Below are positions 5,203 through 5,475 of a stretch of 5,475 bases of DNA, one piece after another (position 1 is the first letter of the stretch; the number at the start of each line of letters is the position of its first letter). Source of the stretch: Pirellulaceae bacterium (GTDB lineage Bacteria; Planctomycetota; Planctomycetia; Pirellulales; Pirellulaceae); assembly GCA_013002105.1 (NCBI GenBank), contig JABDKS010000381.1:1-5475 (forward strand). Reading direction: 5' to 3'. The notes under the pieces were generated by a model that ran no database searches, was not told where the DNA came from, and saw only the letters and a list, made by a program, of their open reading frames with translations. The translations under genes and the position numbers were made by a program.

Positions 5203-5475
5203 ATGGCACGATTTAACGCATTTCATAAAAACGCACGCATGAGCGCCCAAAAGGTGCGACTGGTGGCGGACTTGGTTCGCGGTATGTACGCCGACGAGGC
5301 GCTCGATACGCTGAAATACCAACCGCAACGAGGCGCACGGATGTTGGAAAAGGTGATCCGGAGTGCTGTCGGAAACGCACAGGATCCTGATCAGAACAGC
5401 GGCCGAAGTCACCGGATCGAAGAACTGGTGGTGACCGAAGTTCGCATCGACGGTGGACCGATGTTCAAACGGATT
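5203..5475 (+). CDS. rplV: 50S ribosomal protein L22 (3' end beyond window)
   Basis: L22 binds 23S rRNA, and its beta-hairpin lines the peptide exit tunnel beside L4. The visible 91 codons show the family core: a short N-terminal lead, then RMSAQKVRLVADLVRG at 12-27, DEALDTLKYQPQRGARMLEKV at about 31-51 (key residues EAL and GARMLEKV), SAVGNAQ at 54-60, and the start of the beta-hairpin at VRIDGGPMFKRI (80-91). The reading frame is open to the last base of the window, so the gene is cut by the window end, not truncated. The ATG at 5203 is the natural family start, 54 nt after rpsS, with only a weak GAGA 8 nt upstream. Confidence 0.94.
   Translation, partial: MARFNAFHKNARMSAQKVRLVADLVRGMYADEALDTLKYQPQRGARMLEKVIRSAVGNAQDPDQNSGRSHRIEELVVTEVRIDGGPMFKRI

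Overview
The window holds the promoter-proximal part of the S10 ribosomal-protein operon of a bacterium that is probably a planctomycete (Pirellulaceae / Rhodopirellula-like). This assignment is inference from memory. It rests on the S10 and L4 sequence style, the weak or absent Shine-Dalgarno sites, the compact palindromic intergenic repeats, and a neighbouring CPxCGMT membrane protein of the DUF2752 type. No search was run.

Layout. Positions 1-462 hold no gene I can support, but contain two palindromic repeat elements (1-69 and 306-351). Positions 463-1332, minus strand, encode a DUF2752-type membrane protein. Its long proline-rich N-terminus is built from two in-frame minisatellites, of 15-nt and 21-nt units. 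Positions 1333-1569 are the divergent intergenic region, with a good sigma70-type promoter (TTGACG, 17 nt, TAGATT at 1417-1445) and two leader hairpins ahead of rpsJ. From 1570 to the window end, all on the plus strand, run rpsJ (S10), rplC (L3), rplD (L4), rplW (L23), rplB (L2), rpsS (S19) and the start of rplV (L22, cut by the window end). This is the canonical bacterial order.

The ribosomal genes supply parts of both subunits: S10 and S19 for the 30S, L2, L3, L4, L22 and L23 for the 50S. They are presumably transcribed as one long message from the promoter upstream of rpsJ. Gaps between genes are 316, 10, -4, 81, 38 and 54 nt. The 316-nt rpsJ-rplC gap is unusually long for this operon. No clear intrinsic terminator was found anywhere in the window.

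Most of the window is conserved housekeeping sequence, and I see no evidence of a new defence, mobile or biosynthetic system. The points worth a second look are the near-perfect 20-bp inverted repeat at 306-351, the minisatellite-built N-terminus of the DUF2752 protein, the structured S10 leader, the rpsJ-rplC gap, and a few residue-level departures in L3, L4 and L2.
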